Positions 40,767 to 50,901 of a DNA stretch of 64,000 bases are shown here, in pieces. The stretch's first letter is position 1, and every line of letters starts with the position of its first letter. Source of the DNA: Mogibacterium sp. (lineage in GTDB: Bacteria; Bacillota; Clostridia; Peptostreptococcales; Anaerovoracaceae); NCBI GenBank assembly GCA_024403035.1, contig JAKSSP010000006.1, positions 34,014-98,013 of the forward strand. The letters are read 5' to 3'. The translations under genes and the position numbers were made by a program. The notes beneath the pieces were generated by a model. The model was not told the DNA's origin. It searched no databases and saw nothing but the letters and a program-made list of their open reading frames with translations.

Positions 40767-43081
40767 TGTACGACTATTGGTATCACCTCTTCGAAGTCAG
40801 AGACCGGTATGAACTCGATCTCCTTTCTGACCGATGCCGGTATCTCTTCGAGATCAGGCTCGTTCTCCTTCGGGATGATGATCTTTCTTATGCCCTGTCT
40901 GTAAGCGGCGAGCGACTTCTCCTTGAGACCGCCTATCCTCAGCACCTTGCCTCTCAAGGTTATCTCACCCGTCATGGCGACCGTCTTGTCGGCCTTGCGG
41001 TCGGTCAGGAGCGAGAACAGCGCGCTGCACATAGTGATACCCGCCGACGGGCCGTCCTTTGGCGTGGCGCCTTCAGGGATGTGGATCTGTATGTCGTAAT
41101 CCTTGAAGATGTCCTTTCCGATCTTGTACTTGCCGGATATGGACTTGATGTATCCGAGAGCTGTCGTAGCTGACTCTCTCATGACATCGCCCATCTGGCC
41201 TGTGAGTATCAGCTTGCCTGTGCCCGGCATCTTGACCGTCTCGATGGTGAGCGTGACTCCGCCTACTGTGGTCCATGCCATGCCCGTAGTTACGCCGACC
41301 TCCGGTTCCAGGGAGCCGATGTCGTCAATGAACACCCTCTTGCCGATGTACGACTTAAGATTTCTAGGTGTAACGCTGTTTTTCTTCTGCTTTCCGCTGA
41401 CGATGTTTCGCGCGGCCTTGCGGCAGGCGTTACCTATCTCTCTTTCGAGGTTCCTGACTCCGGCCTCACGGGTGTAGTACTCGATGATGTCCCTGATCGC
41501 GGCGGAGGTGATTGAAAACTGCGTCTTCTTAAGACCGTTCTCCTTCATCTTCTTAGGTACCAGATAGCCTGTAGCGATATGCACCTTCTCCTCTTCAGTG
41601 TAGCTGGTCAGTTCTATGACCTCCATCCTGTCGAGCAGCGGAGCCGGTATCGTGGCTGTGGTGTTGGCCGTCGTGATGAACATTACGTCCGAGAGGTCGA
41701 ACGGTATCTCAAGATAGTGATCTGTGAAGGTGTTGTTCTGCTCAGGATCCAGCACTTCAAGGAGCGCAGAAGCCGGATCGCCTCTGAAGTCGCTTCCGAT
41801 TTTGTCGACCTCGTCAAAGAGGAAGAGCGGATTGTTTGTGCCGCACTCCGTTATGCCGTTGATGACTCTGCCCGGAATGGCGCCGATGTATGTACGCCTG
41901 TGTCCTCTGATCTCAGCCTCGTCTCTTACTCCGCCCAGGGACATCCTTACGAATTCCCTGTTTGTAGCGCGGGCGATGGATCTTGCGATCGAAGTCTTGC
42001 CGACTCCCGGAGGACCGACGAGACAGATGATAGGTCCCTTGTTGTTCTTTGTCAGATGCTGCACGGCGAGGCACTCGAGTATCCTCTCCTTCACCTTCTC
42101 AAGTCCGTAGTGGTCCTCGTTGAGTATCTTCTCGGCCTTGTTGATGTTGCGGTTCACCTTGCTGGCCTTGTGCCACGGCAGGTCGAGTATGGTCTCGATG
42201 TAGGTCCTGGACACGTTGGCGTCAGGGCTCATCGGGCTCATCTTGCTGAACTTGTCTATCTCTTTTCTGACCTTTGTATCGGTCTTTTCTTCGAGCTTGA
42301 GCTCGTCCAGCTTCTCTCTCCACTGGCGGACCTCGTCATCGGTATCCTCGTCTTCGCCAAGCTCCTCCTTGATGACCTGGAGCTGTTCTCTGAGGTAATA
42401 CTCTCTCTGGCCGCGGTTCATGTTCTTGACGACGCGGTTGTTGATCCTCTTGGCGATGGAGAGAATATTGTTCTCCTTGCCGATTATATCCACAAGGTGG
42501 CTGACTCTGAGCTTTACGGAGTCGATCTCGAGCAGAGTCTGCTTAATGTCGAATGACACATCGATCTCATTGGCGATCAGGCTGCATAGCAGTGCCGGAT
42601 CGTCGATGTCGTCAATGAGCGTCCTTCCGGCAGACTCGCCCTGTCCTGTCAGCTCAACGTATTTCATGTATAACTGTCTCAGCACGCGGATGTTGGCCTG
42701 CATGCTGATGTCGTCGGTGTCATTGTCGTAGTCTTCAGCAACGGTAAAATCGCAGGCAAGCATGTCGCCCGCTTCATAGATCTCTTCGATCCTTATCCTC
42801 TGCTCTACCACGACGAGTATGCGCACAAAGTCTTCGTTTCTTTTGACTACCTGGCGCACTCTGACGATCACGCCCGTCAGGTAGCAGTCGTCCTGATGAG
42901 GCTCGCCCACGGACGGATCCCTCTGCGCAGACACCGCAATATATTTGTCGCCGTTCATCGCTAGATCAACGGCGGCAAGTGACTTGTCTCTTCCGATATC
43001 GAATCCCACTATAGTGCCCGGAAAGAAGGCCTGCCCTCTCAGCGGGATATATGGGACACGCTTTGTTTCGTATCCGTTCAT
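40763..43081 (-). CDS. lon: ATP-dependent protease Lon
   Basis: A 772-residue cytoplasmic AAA+ serine protease. The N-terminal substrate domain spans about 1-200 (YIPLRGQAFFPGTIVGFDIGR). The AAA+ module has Walker A GPPGVGKTSIARSIA and Walker B FLFDEVDKIG. The C-terminal protease domain has the catalytic Ser in PKDGPSAGITM and Lys about 43 residues later in RIGGLKEKSLAA. Its start overlaps the clpX stop by one base. The gene is co-transcribed with clpP, clpX and engB. Confidence 0.97.
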   Translation of the reverse strand: MNGYETKRVPYIPLRGQAFFPGTIVGFDIGRDKSLAAVDLAMNGDKYIAVSAQRDPSVGEPHQDDCYLTGVIVRVRQVVKRNEDFVRILVVVEQRIRIEEIYEAGDMLACDFTVAEDYDNDTDDISMQANIRVLRQLYMKYVELTGQGESAGRTLIDDIDDPALLCSLIANEIDVSFDIKQTLLEIDSVKLRVSHLVDIIGKENNILSIAKRINNRVVKNMNRGQREYYLREQLQVIKEELGEDEDTDDEVRQWREKLDELKLEEKTDTKVRKEIDKFSKMSPMSPDANVSRTYIETILDLPWHKASKVNRNINKAEKILNEDHYGLEKVKERILECLAVQHLTKNNKGPIICLVGPPGVGKTSIARSIARATNREFVRMSLGGVRDEAEIRGHRRTYIGAIPGRVINGITECGTNNPLFLFDEVDKIGSDFRGDPASALLEVLDPEQNNTFTDHYLEIPFDLSDVMFITTANTTATIPAPLLDRMEVIELTSYTEEEKVHIATGYLVPKKMKENGLKKTQFSITSAAIRDIIEYYTREAGVRNLEREIGNACRKAARNIVSGKQKKNSVTPRNLKSYIGKRVFIDDIGSLEPEVGVTTGMAWTTVGGVTLTIETVKMPGTGKLILTGQMGDVMRESATTALGYIKSISGKYKIGKDIFKDYDIQIHIPEGATPKDGPSAGITMCSALFSLLTDRKADKTVAMTGEITLRGKVLRIGGLKEKSLAAYRQGIRKIIIPKENEPDLEEIPASVRKEIEFIPVSDFEEVIPIVVQ

Positions 43082-44352
43082 TATGCTTCTTTCTCCAATG
43101 TGAGTTGTTCGTTTTCTTTTGCTTCTTTTCTGAGCATCAGCACAGGCTCGGCTTCACCGTTCACGACGGCTGCTGTGATGATGCACTTGTCTACATCCGG
43201 TCTTGACGGAAGTTCGTACATTATATCCGTCATGAGGCTTTCGAATATGCCCCTCAGACCTCTGGCTCCCGTGTTGAGCGAAAGCGCCTTGTCGGCTATG
43301 GCCTCAACGGCCTCGTCCTCAACTATGAGGTCTACATCATCCATGGCAAACAGCGTCTGATACTGCTTCACCAGCGAATTCTTAGGCTCGGTGATGATCC
43401 TCACCAGCGCCTCCTTGCTGAGCTCGCTGAGAGCCACAGTCACCGGCAGTCTTCCGATGAGTTCCGGAATGAGTCCGAACTTCAGAAGGTCCTCAGGCTG
43501 TGTGTTCAGCAGGATGTCCGCTTCGTTCAGGTCTACCTTCTTCTCTTCCTTGTTGAAGCCGATGACCTTGTTTCCCATCCTGACCTTGATGATCTTGTCC
43601 AGACCCGTGAACGCGCCTCCGCAGATGAACAGCACGTCCTTGGTATCGAAATGGATGAACTCCTGATTAGGGTGCTTTCTGCCGCCCTGAGGAGGTACGT
43701 TTGCGACTGTGCCCTCTATGATCTTGAGAAGAGCCTGCTGCACGCCCTCACCGCTGACGTCTCTTGTAATAGACGTGTTCTCGGACTTGCGCGCTATCTT
43801 GTCTATCTCATCGACATATATGATACCCCTCTGCGCCCTGTCGAGGTCGCCGTCGGCAGCCTGATAGAGCCTCAGCAGAATGTTCTCGACGTCTTCGCCT
43901 ACATAGCCCGCTTCTGTCAGTGATGTGGCGTCGACGATGGCGAATGGAACGTCAAGTATGCGGGCCAGTGTCTGCGCAAGCAAAGTCTTGCCGCAGCCCG
44001 TCGGGCCCAGCATCAGTATGTTGCTTTTCTGGAGCTCCACTCTGTCTACATCGCTGTTTTTGTATCTGTCGAGATGTCTGATCCTCTTGTAATGGTTGTA
44101 TACCGCTACAGCCAGGCTCCTCTTTGCAGGATCCTGCTCAATGACGTACTGATCGAGCTGGGCTTTGATTTCCGCAGGTGTAGGCAGTTTGCCTTTCTTC
44201 CTCTTCGGGGCAGGGCTCTTCTCTTCATCCATCATGGACTTGATCAGATCGACGCATTCGTTGCAGATATAGACATCAGGTCCGACCATCATGCTTCGGA
44301 CCTGAGATGTTGACTTACCGCAAAATGAACATTTTGCTTCGTTATTAGGCAT
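43081..44352 (-). CDS. clpX: ClpX unfoldase
   Basis: The 423-residue AAA+ partner of ClpP. The zinc-binding domain has CSFCGKS and CNECVDL. Walker A is [18 protein letters not shown], Walker B is [11 protein letters not shown], and the ClpP-contact loop (an IGF-type sequence) is present in [10 protein letters not shown]; sensor and GARGLR motifs follow. It overlaps clpP by 8 bases and lon by 1, so all three are tightly coupled. Confidence 0.97.
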   Translation of the reverse strand: MPNNEAKCSFCGKSTSQVRSMMVGPDVYICNECVDLIKSMMDEEKSPAPKRKKGKLPTPAEIKAQLDQYVIEQDPAKRSLAVAVYNHYKRIRHLDRYKNSDVDRVELQKSNILMLGPTGCGKTLLAQTLARILDVPFAIVDATSLTEAGYVGEDVENILLRLYQAADGDLDRAQRGIIYVDEIDKIARKSENTSITRDVSGEGVQQALLKIIEGTVANVPPQGGRKHPNQEFIHFDTKDVLFICGGAFTGLDKIIKVRMGNKVIGFNKEEKKVDLNEADILLNTQPEDLLKFGLIPELIGRLPVTVALSELSKEALVRIITEPKNSLVKQYQTLFAMDDVDLIVEDEAVEAIADKALSLNTGARGLRGIFESLMTDIMYELPSRPDVDKCIITAAVVNGEAEPVLMLRKEAKENEQLTLEKEA

Positions 44353-44935
44353 TTGTGCTCCTCTCGATGACCTTGTCGACCAGACCGTATGCGGCCGCGT
44401 CGGCTGAAGTCATGTAATTGTCTCTGTCCGTATCCCTTTCGATCACGGAAAGCTCCTGACCGGTGTTATCCGCCAGAATGCGGTTCAGTCTCTCCTTGAG
44501 ATCCAGGATGTGGTCGGCAGTGATCTTTATATCCGACGCCTGTCCCTGGAACCCGCCCAGAGGCTGATGGATCATTATCTCAGCGTTAGGAAGAGCGTAT
44601 CTCTTTCCCTTTGTGCCCGCCGAAAGCAGCACCGCGGCCATGCTGGCGGCCCTGCCTACGCATATCGTGCTGATATCCGGCTTGATGAAGCGCATCGTAT
44701 CGTAGATGGCGAGTCCCGCTGCCACCTCTCCGCCCGGAGAATTGATATAGATATTTATATCTTTGTCCGGATCCTGCGCCTCGAGGAACAAAAGCTGTGC
44801 CACAACGATGCTGGCAGTGTGCTGTGTTATCTCTTCGTCTATGAAAATGATCCTGTCGATCAGAAGCCTGGAGTAGATGTCATATGTCCTCTCCCCCTGA
44901 CCTGTCTGCTCGACTACATAAGGTACGTAATTCAT
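44345..44935 (-). CDS. clpP: ClpP protease subunit
   Basis: A 196-residue serine protease that forms the proteolytic chamber with ClpX. The catalytic Ser is in [11 protein letters not shown] and the His in [11 protein letters not shown]. The Asp is in [10 protein letters not shown]. The N terminus [24 protein letters not shown] is typical of processed ClpP. It follows tig by 21 bases. Confidence 0.97.
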   Translation of the reverse strand: MNYVPYVVEQTGQGERTYDIYSRLLIDRIIFIDEEITQHTASIVVAQLLFLEAQDPDKDINIYINSPGGEVAAGLAIYDTMRFIKPDISTICVGRAASMAAVLLSAGTKGKRYALPNAEIMIHQPLGGFQGQASDIKITADHILDLKERLNRILADNTGQELSVIERDTDRDNYMTSADAAAYGLVDKVIERSTNA

Positions 44936-44956
44936 GCCTTACCGCCTTTTCCGATC

Positions 44957-46297
44957 TTAGTCTTCCTTTTTCTCTTCTTTCTTTGCCTTGGCTTTCTTCT
45001 CGGCCTTCTTCTCTACCAGCTTGGCGTTGTCGAGGAGCCAGTCGATGGCCTTCTTTGTCTGAGCGTCTTCTCTGAAGTAATTCTCAGTCTCGGAACCGGC
45101 CATTTCCTTAACCTGATCTACGGTCATGCCGTACTGCTTTCCGAAGTCCTCCATCAGCTCGTTGATCTCTTCGTCTTCAACATCGAGTTTCTCCATTCTG
45201 ATGATGTTCTTCAGAAGGACTCTTGTCCTGATCCTCTTCTCAGCCTCAGGCTTTGTCTCTTCTCTGAGCTCGTCGATGGTCTTGCCTGTCCACTCAACGT
45301 ACTGCTGCAGTCCGAGGCCCTGTGCGGAAAGGCTCTGGTTCATGTCGTAGAGCATGTTCTCAACTTCGTTGTTGATCATTACCTCAGGAACCTTGATATC
45401 GTTCTCATTGTAGAGCTTCTCGAGGACTCTGTCCTTCATGACCGAGAGATCTGTCTCTTTAGCAGCTTCCTGGAGTTTCTTCTCGAGGTCCTTCTTGTAC
45501 TCCGCGAGTGTCTCGAATTCGCTTACGTCGCTTGCGAGCTCATCGTCGATCTCAGGCAGGATCTCCTTCTTGATCTCGTGGATCTTGCACTTGAAGAGTG
45601 CCGGCTTGCCCGCGAGTTCCTCTGCATGATAGTCGCCAGGGAATACGACCTCAACGTCTACTTCCTCACCGGCGTCCTTGCCTACCAGCTGATCTTCGAA
45701 TCCCGGAATGAACTGGCCCGAACCCAGCTGCAGTTCGTAGTTCTCAGCGCTTCCGCCGCTGAACGGCTTATCGTCCACAAATCCCTCAAAATCGAATACA
45801 AGAGTGTCGCCCATCTCGGTCTTGCGGTCCTCAACGGCTTCCATCCTGGCCTGGCTCTTCTGTACCTTCTCCAGCTCTGCCTTGACTTCCTTTTCACCGA
45901 TCTTGGTCTCTACCTTCTCTACCTCAAGTCCCTTATAGTTCTCAACTTCCATTTCCGGGAATACCTGTACCGTACCTGTGAGCACGACAGGCTCATCCTT
46001 CTTGATCTCAGGTGATTCAAAGGACGGCTGGGAAACGACTTCAAGATCCATTTCCTTCAAAGCGTCGTAATATCCCTTATCAAGCAGCTCGTTGAGAGCT
46101 TCATCCCAGAAAATGTCATGACCATAGTGGCTCTCGATGATCTTGCGAGGCGCTTTGCCCTTGCGGAAGCCATCGATCTGGAACTTGCTTCTGTTTGCCA
46201 GATACGCCTTGTTGATAGCGTCGTTGAATTCCTCTGCCGAGAATTCGATGTTGAATTTTACGACTCCGTTCTCTTTTGAAACCTGTGTAGCCTTCAT
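44957..46297 (-). CDS. tig: Trigger factor
   Basis: A 446-residue ribosome-bound chaperone and prolyl isomerase. The ribosome-docking signature GFRKGKAPRKIIE is at about residues 44-56. The FKBP-like domain (about 160-245) has GDTLVFDFEGFVDDKPF and GSGQFIPGFEDQLVGKDAGEE. The helical C-terminal arms end in a Lys/Glu-rich tail. It is the first gene of the tig-clpP-clpX-lon run, with AAAAAGGAGAAC as ribosome site. Confidence 0.97.
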   Translation of the reverse strand: MKATQVSKENGVVKFNIEFSAEEFNDAINKAYLANRSKFQIDGFRKGKAPRKIIESHYGHDIFWDEALNELLDKGYYDALKEMDLEVVSQPSFESPEIKKDEPVVLTGTVQVFPEMEVENYKGLEVEKVETKIGEKEVKAELEKVQKSQARMEAVEDRKTEMGDTLVFDFEGFVDDKPFSGGSAENYELQLGSGQFIPGFEDQLVGKDAGEEVDVEVVFPGDYHAEELAGKPALFKCKIHEIKKEILPEIDDELASDVSEFETLAEYKKDLEKKLQEAAKETDLSVMKDRVLEKLYNENDIKVPEVMINNEVENMLYDMNQSLSAQGLGLQQYVEWTGKTIDELREETKPEAEKRIRTRVLLKNIIRMEKLDVEDEEINELMEDFGKQYGMTVDQVKEMAGSETENYFREDAQTKKAIDWLLDNAKLVEKKAEKKAKAKKEEKKED

Positions 46298-46339
46298 TTG
46301 AATTGTTCTCCTTTTTATATATTGATCGTTTGTGTTATC

Positions 46340-46951
46340 TTACTCGAATGCTCTCTGAAGCTTTGATCTGTCTTCAGATACGAGCCCGTATTTGCTCTGG
46401 ATCCTGTATGCCAGATCCATGAAATCCTCTTCCGCGCCGTAATACCACTCTATCTCGAGCTCGGAAATAGGTATGGTATGGCCGTCGATGTGGTGTATCA
46501 CACCTTCATCGAGCGATATGCAGCTGATGGATCTGCCGGTATCGACCTTAAACTGCCTTCTCTGGTAATCCATCGTGATAGTCGGTTTCAGCGGCTTGTC
46601 CCCGGCGGCATCCAGCAGCACATCGTATGCGTCGCTGGATACGAAGATGTCGATATTAGGGTTCAGCGCGAAGCGCTCGTCATTGACAACGAGATTGAAC
46701 TCCTCGCGCCTGTGAAGACCTTCCCTGACGTTGACATCCCACTTGATGGTGGCCGTACATCTGTCGTCTTCCTGTCGTATCCTGTATGCTATGCCTCTCT
46801 TGCGGAAGTCGAAATCCTCCGTATCGAAGTAGGCAGCGTGCATGTCTATTACCTCTACGTCCTCGAGCCTCAGGTTTCTGGCTCCGGCCGTCTCGACTAT
46901 GCTGTCGAATATCGAGGTGTCTTCAAGATTGTATTTGAATTCTGTTTCCAT
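46340..46951 (-). CDS. CYTH domain protein
   Basis: A 203-residue triphosphate-tunnel protein of the CYTH superfamily. The ExExK signature is in METEFKYNL at the very N terminus, and alternating Arg/Lys and Glu strands follow (YRIRQEDD, TIKWDV, RREEFNLV, ELEIEWY). Such proteins hydrolyse inorganic triphosphate or thiamine triphosphate, or make cyclic AMP in some groups. The reaction here is not determined. The ribosome site CGGAGG is strong. It lies between murI and tig. Confidence 0.8.
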   Translation of the reverse strand: METEFKYNLEDTSIFDSIVETAGARNLRLEDVEVIDMHAAYFDTEDFDFRKRGIAYRIRQEDDRCTATIKWDVNVREGLHRREEFNLVVNDERFALNPNIDIFVSSDAYDVLLDAAGDKPLKPTITMDYQRRQFKVDTGRSISCISLDEGVIHHIDGHTIPISELEIEWYYGAEEDFMDLAYRIQSKYGLVSEDRSKLQRAFE

Positions 46952-46993
46952 ATAACAGTTCCTCCGAACTTGTAGATTCTACAGGAAAAGTCA

Positions 46994-47794
46994 TTATTCT
47001 TCAAGTTTTAGAAGATGTATCTTGAAATCCGTGTCAGCGAAGAGCCTGTCGGTCATCGCGATGAAGTTATCGGACATATCGCTGGCATAATATCTGTCGG
47101 TAAATTCCGATCCGGACGCCAGCATGTTTTTCTCTTTCAGTATCTCAGCCGCCTCTCTGACGACCTCCGCCGACGAGCTGTACAGGCGAAGATCCGGGTA
47201 GAGCTTTTTAAAGTGCTTGGTCAGGAGCGGATAGTGCGTGCATCCCAGGATGAGGTCCTCAAATCCGCCGTCCCTTACGAAATCGTCCATGTAGTGTCTT
47301 ACGGTGAGCTCCATGATATCTGTGTCCGTAAGACCGTCCTCTACAAGCGGTACGATGGCAGGACATGCCGCGTTGTGCACCTCGATGTCCGGATCAAGCT
47401 TTCGCAGCTCTTTGCCGTAAACATCGCTTCCTATGGTCGCCTTGGTCGCGATGACTCCCACGTTCTTGCATCCGTCGCTTACTACCTTGCGTACAGTCGG
47501 TCCTATAACACCTATGATAGGGATAGACGGATAGCGCTCTCTGAGGGAATCGAGCGCGAGCGCCGTTATCGTGTTGCACGCGATGATTATCATCTTTGTA
47601 TTGCGCGCCACAAGATAGTCCACTATCTGCGTAGCGAATTTAACTATGGTCTCCGGCGATTTCGATCCGTAAGGTGTCCTTGCGGTGTCGCCGTAATATA
47701 TAACTTTTTCCTCGGGCAGCTGCCTGTGCAGTTCCTGCACGGAAGTCAGGCCGCCAAGACCCGAATCCAGTACTCCAATCGGTCTATTGTCCAT
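46994..47794 (-). CDS. murI: Glutamate racemase
   Basis: Makes D-glutamate for peptidoglycan from L-glutamate without cofactor. The 266-residue protein has the two catalytic Cys sites, IIIACNTITALAL (about residue 73) and LILGCTHYPLLTKHF (about 185), and the start IGVLDSGLGGLTSVQEL. Its first 11 bases overlap the end of the beta-CASP nuclease gene, and AGGAGG lies within that gene. Confidence 0.95.
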   Translation of the reverse strand: MDNRPIGVLDSGLGGLTSVQELHRQLPEEKVIYYGDTARTPYGSKSPETIVKFATQIVDYLVARNTKMIIIACNTITALALDSLRERYPSIPIIGVIGPTVRKVVSDGCKNVGVIATKATIGSDVYGKELRKLDPDIEVHNAACPAIVPLVEDGLTDTDIMELTVRHYMDDFVRDGGFEDLILGCTHYPLLTKHFKKLYPDLRLYSSSAEVVREAAEILKEKNMLASGSEFTDRYYASDMSDNFIAMTDRLFADTDFKIHLLKLEE

Positions 47795-49439
47795 CGGTGC
47801 CCTCCTGCGGCCCGTATTTTTTGATTATCTCTTCTATTTCACGTCTCATCCTGTTCAGTTCTTTGTTGGAGTACTCTCTGCTGGCTTCGATGAGCTGTGT
47901 GAGTTCTGCTCCGGATCTTCTGAGTTCACGCAGCGCAGGCGAAGCGTATTGCTCGAATCTGTGATCCGTGACAAGGTCAGTCTTTCCTTCGTGCACCGTC
48001 TTCTTGACTACCGGTACTATTTCGGCCCTATGGATGAGTTCGTCCTTCGCCAGGTCCCACACCTCGCCGCTGTACGGAGCGACCGCAGGTTTTCCTGTAG
48101 CCGCGGCAACTTCCGCCGCAAACTTTTCCGTAACGGCGTCCTCGCCGTGGTTGATGAACACCCTGACTCCCGGATCGGCCTTCTTTACCCACTCGCAAAG
48201 ATGCGGCTCGTCAGCGTGGCTGCTGAATGAGTCTATCCTCAGTATCTCTGCCTTGACAGCGATCTCCTCTCCAAAGAGCTTGACCATGTCAGCTCCGTCA
48301 AGCAGCTTGCCCCCGACAGTGCCCGGGCTCTGGTATCCGATAAAGAGTATGGTGCATTCCGGTCTCCAGAGATTGTGCTTCAGGTGATGGCGTATCCTGC
48401 CGGCCTCGCACATGCCGGACGCGGAGATGATGATCTTCGGTTCAGGATCCGAGTTTATCGCCATGGATTCCTCACTGGATACGGTGACCTCAAGATCAGG
48501 GAATGTTACGGGATTGATGCCCTCACGCAGAAGCTGCAGCGCGTCCTCATCGTAATACTCGTACATCTCAGTACTGTATATATTTGTGGCTTCAACAGCG
48601 AGCGGGCTGTCCACATATACAGGGAATCCGTCGTGGCCTTTCACAAGGCCTTCTTCCTTGATTATCCTGATGTAGTACAGGAACTCCTGCGTCCTGCCGA
48701 CAGCGAATGCCGGTACTACCAGATTTCCGCCCCGGTCGAGAGTTGACTGTATGATGTTGGTCAGCTGCTTTACATAGTCAGGCTTCTCGGGATGGACCCT
48801 GTCGCCGTAAGTGGATTCACATACGACATAGTCTGCCTGTGGCGGATCCTGCGGAGAGCGTATGAGCGGCTTGTCCACATTTCCCAGGTCTCCGGAGAAC
48901 AGCAGCGTTCTTTTCACGCCGTCCTCTTTGATAGTGAACAGTACATTGGCCGATCCTAGCAGATGCCCGGCATCGATATATCTGATAGTCACACCGTCAA
49001 ACAGTGTCACTTCTGTGTCGTATCCCGCTGTCCTGAACAGAGGCATCGTCTTAAGGACGTCCTCGGTCGTATAGAGAGGAACATATACTTCATCATCAGC
49101 CCTCTTGCCCTTGCGGTTACGCCAGGTAGCTTCAAATTCCTGTATATGGGCTGAATCCCTGAGCATTATGTCACAGAGCTGGCGCGTAGCTTCCGTCGAA
49201 TAGACGGGACCTCTGTATCCGTTCGCGACCAGGAACGGCAGCTTGCCCGTATGGTCGATATGAGCATGGGTCAGCACTACCGCGTCGATATACGCAGGAG
49301 CTACCGGGATCTCGATATTTTCAAAGATATCCGCTCCCTGCTCCATTCCGCAGTCGACAAGAATGTTTTTACCGCCGACTTCCAGCAAAGTACATGAGCC
49401 TGTTACCTCATGGGTGGCTCCTATAAAAGTGATTTGCAT
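47784..49439 (-). CDS. Metallo-beta-lactamase/beta-CASP RNase
   Basis: A 551-residue protein of the RNA-processing MBL family. The metal motif VLTHAHIDHTGKLPFL is in the N-terminal domain (about residue 55). The beta-CASP domain (about 245-375) contains VPAFAVGRTQEFLYY, and the zinc-dependent RNA-specificity loop contains SHADEPHL and FINHGE. The C-terminal extension (about 480-551) is helical and charged. I start it at 49439 (MQITFIGATHEVTGS), where GGAGGTCTTTT precedes the ATG. It probably processes or degrades RNA; its substrate is unknown. Confidence 0.85.
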   Translation of the reverse strand: MQITFIGATHEVTGSCTLLEVGGKNILVDCGMEQGADIFENIEIPVAPAYIDAVVLTHAHIDHTGKLPFLVANGYRGPVYSTEATRQLCDIMLRDSAHIQEFEATWRNRKGKRADDEVYVPLYTTEDVLKTMPLFRTAGYDTEVTLFDGVTIRYIDAGHLLGSANVLFTIKEDGVKRTLLFSGDLGNVDKPLIRSPQDPPQADYVVCESTYGDRVHPEKPDYVKQLTNIIQSTLDRGGNLVVPAFAVGRTQEFLYYIRIIKEEGLVKGHDGFPVYVDSPLAVEATNIYSTEMYEYYDEDALQLLREGINPVTFPDLEVTVSSEESMAINSDPEPKIIISASGMCEAGRIRHHLKHNLWRPECTILFIGYQSPGTVGGKLLDGADMVKLFGEEIAVKAEILRIDSFSSHADEPHLCEWVKKADPGVRVFINHGEDAVTEKFAAEVAAATGKPAVAPYSGEVWDLAKDELIHRAEIVPVVKKTVHEGKTDLVTDHRFEQYASPALRELRRSGAELTQLIEASREYSNKELNRMRREIEEIIKKYGPQEGTDGQ

Positions 49440-49589
49440 AAAAGACCTCCGCTGTCTGCTCAATTTGTGAGCATATTTTTGAGACATTCGCGCAAATTAT
49501 ATAAATATCCGTGTAAATTATACTACAAATCTGCACGGAATACCTTTTATTCACAGCAAAATCACAATCCAAAAATTTTTTGAAAAATG

Positions 49590-49616
49590 TTAGCACTCAC
49601 TATTGACGAGTGCTAA
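49590..49616. promoter_or_regulatory. CIRCE element of hsp20
   Basis: TTAGCACTC-N9-GAGTGCTAA, a perfect HrcA operator. It overlaps the -35 region of the promoter at 49603-49631, so HrcA binding would block polymerase. Confidence 0.96.
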
Positions 49617-49631
49617 CAAAAGTGCTATATT
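49603..49631 (+). promoter_or_regulatory. Promoter of hsp20
   Basis: TTGACG (49603-49608), 17 bases, TATATT (49626-49631). The -35 box lies inside CIRCE. Confidence 0.8.
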
Positions 49632-49710
49632 ACGGTTGTCAGACAAAAGCGGCACATTTCAGGCCGCACCAAAACAGGTAAAAACGACTTACATATAAAG
49701 GAGGCACACT

Positions 49711-50166
49711 ATGTTTTATCCAAAACTTTTCCACGATGATTTCTTTGATGACTTCATGGGATTCGATTTCCCTCACTTCAGACCTGCCGAGGACGCAGAG
49801 AGAAAACTCTACGGCAAGCATGTAACAGGACTTATGAAGACAGATATCCGTGACAAGGACGGCAACTATGAGCTCGATATCGATCTGCCGGGCTTCAAGA
49901 AAGATGAGATCTCCCTCACTCTTGACAACGGTTACCTGGTAGTCGGCGCATGCAAGTCCTTAAACGAGGAAGAAAAAGACGACAACGGCAAAATGCTTCG
50001 CAAGGAGCGTTACTCAGGCGCTATGCAGAGAAGCTTCTATGTAGGCGAAGGCATCGATGAGAATGACGTCAAGGCTAAGTTCGAAGACGGAGTTCTGAGC
50101 CTCACCTTCCCTAAGGAAAAGGAGCCGGAACTCCCTGAGAAGAAGACCATCATGATCGAAGGCTAA
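49711..50166 (+). CDS. Hsp20/alpha-crystallin small heat-shock protein
   Basis: A 151-residue ATP-independent holdase. The N-terminal arm is rich in Phe and Asp (FYPKLFHDDFFDDFMGFDF). The alpha-crystallin domain (about 45-140) has YELDIDLPGFKKDEISLTLDNGYLVV and ends with the GVLSLTFPK (G-x-L) motif. The ribosome site AAGGAGGC is strong. It is the only plus-strand gene in the 26-62 kb region and is under direct HrcA control through its own CIRCE. Confidence 0.95.
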   Translation: MFYPKLFHDDFFDDFMGFDFPHFRPAEDAERKLYGKHVTGLMKTDIRDKDGNYELDIDLPGFKKDEISLTLDNGYLVVGACKSLNEEEKDDNGKMLRKERYSGAMQRSFYVGEGIDENDVKAKFEDGVLSLTFPKEKEPELPEKKTIMIEG

Positions 50167-50235
50167 TCGATTTTCATAAAAATCTCTCCATACTCTCTTA
50201 TATACCTTCAACAAAACGTTATATCAGCAAAACAG

Positions 50236-50266
50236 AAACGGGCCCGGATATGATCCGGACCCGTTT
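50236..50266. terminator. Terminator hsp20/TSUP remnant
   Basis: A 14-bp stem with one G-U pair (AAACGGGCCCGGAT and its partner) and an ATG... loop of three bases, between convergent genes. Confidence 0.75.
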
Positions 50267-50287
50267 CATTTGTATCGTTTTCAGTTT

Positions 50288-50879
50288 TCAGATTATCTCT
50301 GTCAGTATCTTTATAAAGAATATGACCAGTACGATTATCATCAGCGGTCTGACAGCCTTGGCTCCTTTGTTCTTGATGAAAGAAGAAGTATGAGGAACGT
50401 TCCCGTCCCCGGCCCGTAGAAGCCGTCGTATACACCTATCAGAAGAGCGACCAGTGAAGCTCTTTCACGGTCTGCCGGTCACCCAGCGGTTCTTTCGGCT
50501 CATCCATGTTTTTGTTTCGCATAACATAGATGGCCGTTGCCGGGATGATGACCAGCATCAGTTTCTTGAACAGATCGGCATCGACCATCAGCGCCAGCTT
50601 CGCTCCGGTAGATGACCCTATTACCGCCATCACTATGCAGAGAGCTGCCTTGCGCCATGGAATGTATCCGAGGCTCGCCAGTCTGTACGTGGCGACTGTC
50701 GTTCCCATGCCCGAGCTCAGCTTGTTTGTCGCTATGGCATTGTGGACCGGCAGGCCTGCGATCATGTAGGCAGGCAGCGAGATAAGGCCGCCTCCCCCGG
50801 CGACTGCGTCAACAAAGCCTCCGAGAAAAATCAGAGGACAGACTATCAAAAAAGTTATGATACTGAGATCAAAGTCCAT
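50288..50879 (-). pseudogene. TSUP (TauE/SafE) permease, frameshifted and internally deleted
   Basis: The first 146 codons read as an intact TSUP N-terminal half (LGGFVDAVAGGGGLISLPAYMIAGLP, ATNKLSSGMGTTVATYRLA) and stop at 50439. After a frameshift the next homologous stretch, [25 protein letters not shown], continues. A further shift leads into [24 protein letters not shown] and the natural stop. About 60-70 residues between FLIL and KNKGAK are missing. The start is at 50879 with GAGGG upstream. The gene cannot make a functional permease. It follows bioY in the same direction. Confidence 0.8.
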
Positions 50880-50901
50880 ATAATACCCTCTCAATGCCGT
50901 A

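Noticed and set aside
44510-46015. About 500-codon open frame antisense to clpP and tig
   Set aside because: Leu/Val-rich shadow of acidic, Lys-rich coding sequence on the other strand; no start signal.
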